Source: DATADF01 sp046263155
Lineage (GTDB): Bacteria > Actinomycetota > CADDZG01 > WHSQ01
Direction: 5' to 3'
Assembly: GCA_046263155.1 (NCBI GenBank)
Contig: JBHELF010000080.1
Coordinates: 1-9,056, forward strand
DNA: 9,056 nt
In this document: one piece after another, positions 5,752-9,056 of the stretch
How the letters are laid out: each line of letters begins with the position of its first letter
Numbering within the stretch: the stretch's first letter is position 1
Made by a program: the position numbers and the translations under genes
The notes under the pieces: generated by a model
The model's database searches: none
Told to the model about the DNA's origin: nothing
Seen by the model: only the letters and a program-made list of their open reading frames with translations

Positions 5752-7626
5752 ATGCCCCTGAAAGTTTCCCCGCGCGGCGCGCCCTTGGTGCTCGTACTGC
5801 TCGTAGGGGCGGCTCTTATGGCCACGATCACGCCGGCGCGCGCTCAGAGTGGCCGCGTCGTTCGCTATTCGCTGGCACCGCGGGTCATCGAAGAGGGCTC
5901 CACGCAGCCGGTCGCCCTCACCGTGGTAACCGACGGCGCCGACACCGCCGAAGTCCGGCTCCTCGACGGAACCAGCATTCCCATGAGTTCGCTGGGGGTC
6001 TCCACATTCGGCGCCTCGTTATCCGCCGCGGACGCCCTGCGCGGATATCGCATCGGAGAGCTGCACAACCTGATCGGATCGATCCTGACCTATGACTCCG
6101 GCATACGAACCGACAGCGTGGCCCTGGAGATCAACGTAAGGGACGCGACCATGCCGGACGTGCCCATCGTTCCGCGCGGCTCAGATGCTCAAACGTCGCC
6201 TCACGTCATCAACCTTCGCTACGACACGCTCTACGACGGTGACGCGAACCCCGAGAACGTCATGAAGACCTTCTACAACCGGTTCGGGGACGATTTCGAC
6301 TTCGCCTTCATCGTCTCCCAGGAGAGATTCCCCGGCGTTGGCTTCTCCTCGCGTTACGAACCGGTGAGCAACGACGTGCACGGGATCGGGGACGGGAACT
6401 TCAATCGCGGCCCCCAATATGGAAGCGGCGGCCGGCTCGAGGGCATAGTGCTGGTCCCGCACGATAATCACTTCGATCTCGGCGCTTATCTGACACTACA
6501 CGAGCTCGGACATCGATGGATGAACCACCTCGACTTTCCTCTGCTCGCCCCCGCGGCGGTCCACTGGCCCGTCTCCGATCTCCTGTTCGGAATCATCGGA
6601 AGAGGCACCGGGACCCTGCTCGGTTACTTCGACTTCGATCTCGTTCCGGCCGGGGGCGGCAACTACCGACTGGAGCGAGGCGGCGCACGCGGCTACAACG
6701 ACCTGGAGCTCTACCTGATGGGTCTGTTGGAGCCCGCGGATGTCGGATCCCATTTCGTTTTCGACAACCAGAATCAGCCACCCGAGGGGGATGGAGTCAT
6801 CTGGACGGGACCGGTGACTACCTTCACGGCGGACGACGTGATCGCGAGGGATGGAGCCCGCGACCCCGGTTTCGCCAACTCCCAAAAGCAATTCCGTATC
6901 GCAGCCATTGTTCTGAGCCGCGGGAGTCTGTTGTCGGCGGCTGAGATGGCTTTCTTCGACCACATGGCGGCTCGGTCCGAGGCCCGGGAGAACTTCACGG
7001 TGCGAACGTCGCCCACCGATCCCTTCTTCGTGGCGACGCGGGGCCAGGGAGCACTGATCTCGGCGCTATCGACTCCACCCGCGCCGGACATCCAGGACTT
7101 TCAGCCGGCCGGCGGAGAGCCGGGAACGACGGTGGTTATCGACGGCACCGACTTGATCCGGGCGACCGAGGTGCGCTTCGCCGGCACACCCGCGCGCTTC
7201 ACCGTGGACTCGAACGCCCGTCTAACCGCCACGGTCCCGGACGGCGCGTCCTCGGGTCGGATCTCGATCACGACGCCCTCGGGATCGAGCACCAGCTCTG
7301 GAAGTTTCGATGTCGGCGGCACGTCGAAGACGCACACACGGCAGATCTCGCTACGACTCGTTCGGTCTCAGGGCAGGCTTCGAGCCGCGGGGTCGGTAAC
7401 GGTGGACGACGGCTTCACCAATTGCTACAGCATGGTGACGGTCAAGATCGCGCGGCGCTCGGGCGGGACGTGGACACGCATTGCCACGATCGCCACGACC
7501 AGCAGCGGGACTTACTCCGCGACGATCGCCGACCGCCGGGGCACTTATCGGGCCACCGCCCCGAGCTTCTCGCTGTTCTCGGGGCATGTCTGCGCTCGAG
7601 CGTCGACACGGTCCGTCCTGCGATAA
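5752..7626 (+). CDS. Secreted putative zinc metalloprotease-like protein with IPT/TIG domain
   Basis: A 624-residue exported protein that I cannot assign to a named family. Residues 1-31 form a signal peptide: a basic start, the hydrophobic core PLVLVLLVGAALMATI and an Ala-Arg-Ala cleavage site before Gln32. Residues about 35-135 look like a beta-rich domain. Residues about 150-435 hold the putative catalytic domain: LTLHELGHRWMNHLDF (247-262) contains HELGH at 250-254, an HExxH zinc motif with His250, Glu251 and His254. GYNDLELYLMGLLEPADV (314-331) is a candidate for the third ligand (Glu319), by analogy with gluzincins. It is not a metzincin, since the HExxHxxGxxH pattern fails. An IPT/TIG domain follows (about 445-521, IQDFQPAGGEPGTTVVIDG). 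The last about 95 residues are beta-rich and hold the only two cysteines, C558 and C614, probably a disulfide. ATG 5752 has AGGAG directly abutting it and AGG 6 nt upstream; an in-frame TAG at 5746 rules out earlier starts. Peptidase activity is inferred. Confidence 0.85.
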   Translation: MPLKVSPRGAPLVLVLLVGAALMATITPARAQSGRVVRYSLAPRVIEEGSTQPVALTVVTDGADTAEVRLLDGTSIPMSSLGVSTFGASLSAADALRGYRIGELHNLIGSILTYDSGIRTDSVALEINVRDATMPDVPIVPRGSDAQTSPHVINLRYDTLYDGDANPENVMKTFYNRFGDDFDFAFIVSQERFPGVGFSSRYEPVSNDVHGIGDGNFNRGPQYGSGGRLEGIVLVPHDNHFDLGAYLTLHELGHRWMNHLDFPLLAPAAVHWPVSDLLFGIIGRGTGTLLGYFDFDLVPAGGGNYRLERGGARGYNDLELYLMGLLEPADVGSHFVFDNQNQPPEGDGVIWTGPVTTFTADDVIARDGARDPGFANSQKQFRIAAIVLSRGSLLSAAEMAFFDHMAARSEARENFTVRTSPTDPFFVATRGQGALISALSTPPAPDIQDFQPAGGEPGTTVVIDGTDLIRATEVRFAGTPARFTVDSNARLTATVPDGASSGRISITTPSGSSTSSGSFDVGGTSKTHTRQISLRLVRSQGRLRAAGSVTVDDGFTNCYSMVTVKIARRSGGTWTRIATIATTSSGTYSATIADRRGTYRATAPSFSLFSGHVCARASTRSVLR

Positions 7627-7627
7627 A

Positions 7628-7647
7628 CGCTCGTTAACGCGCGAGCG
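7628..7647. terminator. GC-rich stem-loop in the convergent junction, possible bidirectional terminator
   Basis: CGCTCG (7628-7633) pairs perfectly with CGAGCG (7642-7647) around an 8-nt loop containing TTAACG. It spans the 7-bp gap between the two convergent stop codons and enters the end of the yhhN-type gene. Neither strand has a T-tract, so it is at best a weak or factor-assisted terminator. Confidence 0.28.
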
Positions 7648-8296
7648 AGAGCACGAGCGCCGCTTGGCCGAGGTGATAGGTCACCATGATCGCGATGGGC
7701 CCCCATCTTTCGGACCGCACGAACCGGGTGTGGCCGATGATGGAATCGGACAAAACGAAGAGCGCTGCACCGAAGTAGGCAGCGTAAGCCGAGCTGCGTG
7801 GGAAGTCCGGCCGATCGAGCGTTGAGGCCGCGCTGAACCACATCGCGCCGATTGCGAGCGCGTATGCCAGCACGGGCAAGGCAAACTCAGTCTTTCCCTT
7901 GTCGCGCATTCCCTTGAACAGCCGTAGGTAGATGACAGCCGTCATGGCGGCGATTAGAAGAGCGGGGCCTGCGAGCCGTAGCGGCGAGCCTCCAGGCGGA
8001 CCCAACAGCGCGATCACATAGCAGACATGTGCTACGAGAAACGCGCCGAGACCCTGCAGAAAGAAATCGCGCGGCAACATGAGGAAGACATCACCGAGGA
8101 GCGAGAAGACCAACGCGGCCATGATGAACCACAGCTGTCGTCCGGGCGCGTCCGAGCCGATCACGGGCGCGGCGACCAGCAGCGCACCCATCACCACCGG
8201 CTTGAAGAAGTACTCGGCCCTCTCGTTCTTTCGCGCCACCGCCACCCAATCGGCGAGGGCGAACGCGAGCGCGGGAACTATTTGAGTGAAAGGCAA
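7634..8296 (-). CDS. YhhN/TMEM86 family (lysoplasmalogenase-like) integral membrane protein
   Basis: A 220-residue, highly hydrophobic protein with about seven to eight predicted membrane helices, the size and topology of the YhhN family. Motifs in order are FKPVVMG (31-37), FSLLGDVFLML (64-74), GLGAFLVAHVCYV (82-94), GAALFVLSDSIIG (176-188) and VTYHLGQ (205-211). The Asp residues in LLGD and LSDS are the conserved in-membrane polar positions. Animal TMEM86 and some bacterial relatives hydrolyse the vinyl-ether bond of lysoplasmalogens. Whether this host has plasmalogens is unknown, so the substrate is open. The start is TTG 8296, 9 nt after the npdG stop; TTAGG lies 8 nt upstream and a stronger GGAGG, inside the end of npdG, lies 14 nt upstream. 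The first in-frame ATG (residue 36) would remove the first helix and the KP motif. It is probably cotranscribed with npdG and converges on the secreted protein gene. Confidence 0.87.
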   Translation of the reverse strand: MPFTQIVPALAFALADWVAVARKNERAEYFFKPVVMGALLVAAPVIGSDAPGRQLWFIMAALVFSLLGDVFLMLPRDFFLQGLGAFLVAHVCYVIALLGPPGGSPLRLAGPALLIAAMTAVIYLRLFKGMRDKGKTEFALPVLAYALAIGAMWFSAASTLDRPDFPRSSAYAAYFGAALFVLSDSIIGHTRFVRSERWGPIAIMVTYHLGQAALVLSLAR

Positions 8297-8305
8297 ACTC
8301 GAGAC

Positions 8306-8986
8306 CTAAGCCTCCGGAGGCAACCCGGTGATCTCGATCCCGGCACGGTCAATGCCGTACCGATGATTGATGCCGACGAGGAGGCCTGTTATCGGTTCCA
8401 CATAGCGGGCGGCCGAGAGAGGCCCTGCATCGACAAACCGGAGGTTGGGAATCACCTCCACAAGCTGCCGGGCCTCGGCCTTCACGTCTTTCGCGCCACA
8501 TACCAGGACGTCACCCTCGAGGGATGCGTCGAGCTCGTTCAGCGCAGCGGCAGCCAGCGAGTGGAACGCGGCACACACACGTGCGCCCTTCGGCAATAGC
8601 GCTCGGGCTTGCTCCGCGGCCGAGCCCTCCCATACGCCCAACATGTGTGTGGCCTTGCCCCCGACCGAGGCAGCCACCGGCACCGTGCAATCGATGACGA
8701 GCGCTCCGTCACGGAGGTGTTCCGAGATCGCTTTGTAGATCGTGGCCTGGCCCGAGAAAGGAACCGTTACGCAGACGATGTCGGAGGGCTCGACCGCATC
8801 GGTGTTCTCCAGACCCTGAACACGTGCGCCCGAAACCAGTTTCTGCAGCCTCTCGGATGCTTCCTCGGCCCGTCCCTTGTCGCGCGAGCCGATGATTATC
8901 TCGATGCCCGCTTTGGCCCAGCGACAAGCAAGGCCAAACCCTTCGTCGCCCGTGCCGCCGACGATCGCTACCGGTCCGATGGGCAT
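8306..8986 (-). CDS. npdG: NADPH-dependent F420 reductase (F420H2:NADP oxidoreductase)
   Basis: Moves hydride between coenzyme F420 and NADP+ in the cytosol. The 226-residue protein has the full family pattern: a Rossmann dinucleotide loop AIVGGTGDEGFGLACRWAKA (7-26), GSRDKGRAEEA (33-43) for the NADP 2'-phosphate, VTVPFSGQ (73-80), VIDCTVPV (97-104), AAFHSLAAAALNEL (139-152), and the C-terminal YVEPITGLLVGINHRYG (195-211) followed by AGIEITGL (215-222). The start is ATG 8986, because family homology begins there and it lies 4 nt after the stop of the mutase gene. No clear Shine-Dalgarno is visible, so coupling to the mutase is likely. A reading that starts upstream at 9037 would add 17 residues overlapping the mutase end and is unlikely. 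The gene shows that the host uses F420. Its last codons contain the 10-bp palindrome CCTCCGGAGG (8311-8320). Confidence 0.93.
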   Translation of the reverse strand: MPIGPVAIVGGTGDEGFGLACRWAKAGIEIIIGSRDKGRAEEASERLQKLVSGARVQGLENTDAVEPSDIVCVTVPFSGQATIYKAISEHLRDGALVIDCTVPVAASVGGKATHMLGVWEGSAAEQARALLPKGARVCAAFHSLAAAALNELDASLEGDVLVCGAKDVKAEARQLVEVIPNLRFVDAGPLSAARYVEPITGLLVGINHRYGIDRAGIEITGLPPEA

Positions 8987-8990
8987 ACGG

Positions 8991-9056
8991 TCAGATCGCC
9001 CGGGGCTCGTATTCGCCGAAGATCTCCCGCAGCACATCGGAGACCTCTCCGAGGGT
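8991..9056 (-). CDS. C-terminal end of a methylmalonyl-CoA mutase-type large subunit (enters from right edge)
   Basis: The reading TLGEVSDVLREIFGEYEPRA then Ile and TGA closes a gene that continues beyond the right edge. T-L-G-E-x-x-D-x-L-R-x-x-F-G-E-Y/W is the usual last helix of acyl-CoA mutase large subunits: methylmalonyl-CoA mutase, and the related isobutyryl-CoA and ethylmalonyl-CoA mutases. These B12 enzymes rearrange the acyl-CoA skeleton. In methylmalonyl-CoA mutase this feeds propionyl-CoA from isoleucine, valine and fatty acids into succinyl-CoA. With 21 residues visible, the family call is good but the exact substrate cannot be set. Since the protein ends here, a C-terminal B12-binding domain would have to be encoded separately. 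The stop is 4 nt from the npdG start. Confidence 0.75.
   Translation of the reverse strand, partial: TLGEVSDVLREIFGEYEPRAI

Noticed and set aside
6499..6531. Metzincin-type HExxHxxGxxH motif in the secreted protein
   Set aside because: Positions 8 and 11 of the pattern are Asn and Leu, with a His at position 10 instead, so the metzincin signature is not met.
6496..6963. Open frames on both strands overlapping the HELGH region of the secreted protein
   Set aside because: They are charged, low-complexity translations in shadow frames of a gene with a clear signal peptide and domains.
8311..8320. CCTCCGGAGG palindrome as a regulatory site
   Set aside because: It encodes the Pro-Pro-Glu end of NpdG and supplies a GGAGG upstream of the next gene; coding use explains it adequately.
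8027..8599. Plus-strand open frame spanning the yhhN-type/npdG junction
   Set aside because: It is antisense to two genes with strong family motifs, and its Arg/Glu/His-rich translation resembles no known protein.
8987..9037. Upstream extension of npdG to 9037
   Set aside because: The added 17 residues are unlike the family and overlap the frame encoding the mutase C-terminal helix; ATG 8986 gives the canonical N-terminus.

Overview
The window is GC-rich (about 60% G+C by eye), densely packed chromosomal DNA with no transposase, integrase, CRISPR array, tRNA or rRNA that I can see. Two facts point to lineage. A coenzyme F420-dependent NADPH reductase (npdG) means the host makes F420. The acyl-CoA carboxylase has a short, fused biotin carboxylase/BCCP alpha subunit. 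With the GC-rich codon use and frequent GTG/TTG starts, this fits an actinobacterium-like or Chloroflexota-like, probably uncultured, aerobic heterotroph. The phylum is inference and not firm.

Left half (1-5104) is a leucine/isovalerate catabolism locus split into two divergent arms. On the minus strand, in order of transcription, come a biotin protein ligase (birA), the carboxyltransferase subunit of an acyl-CoA carboxylase (liuB/mccB type), a crotonase-fold methylglutaconyl-CoA hydratase (liuC type) and the first 41 codons of HMG-CoA lyase (liuE/mvaB), which runs off the left edge. The last three overlap by 4 nt each (TTGA and GTGA junctions). On the plus strand, starting only 22 bp from birA, is the biotin carboxylase/BCCP subunit (liuD type). 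Together they carboxylate 3-methylcrotonyl-CoA, hydrate 3-methylglutaconyl-CoA and cleave HMG-CoA to acetyl-CoA and acetoacetate. BirA attaches the biotin that the carboxylase needs.

Middle (5105-7626, plus strand) holds a YjbQ/UPF0047 protein whose best start is a CTG codon behind a perfect Shine-Dalgarno sequence. It is followed by a 624-residue secreted protein with a signal peptide, an HELGH zinc-protease-like motif, an IPT/TIG domain and a C-terminal beta-rich domain that carries its only two cysteines.

Right part (7634-9056, minus strand) is a second tight cluster. Transcription enters from the right edge with the last 21 codons of a methylmalonyl-CoA mutase-type large subunit, then npdG 4 nt later, then a YhhN/lysoplasmalogenase-family membrane protein 9 nt later. 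This cluster converges on the secreted protein gene with 7 bp between stop codons. Both edges of the window thus deal with acyl-CoA products of branched-chain amino acid breakdown.

I see no clearly new biological system. The items most worth checking are the CTG start of yjbQ, the promoter-free divergent birA/liuD junction with its nearby operator-like dyad, and the secreted HELGH/TIG protein.
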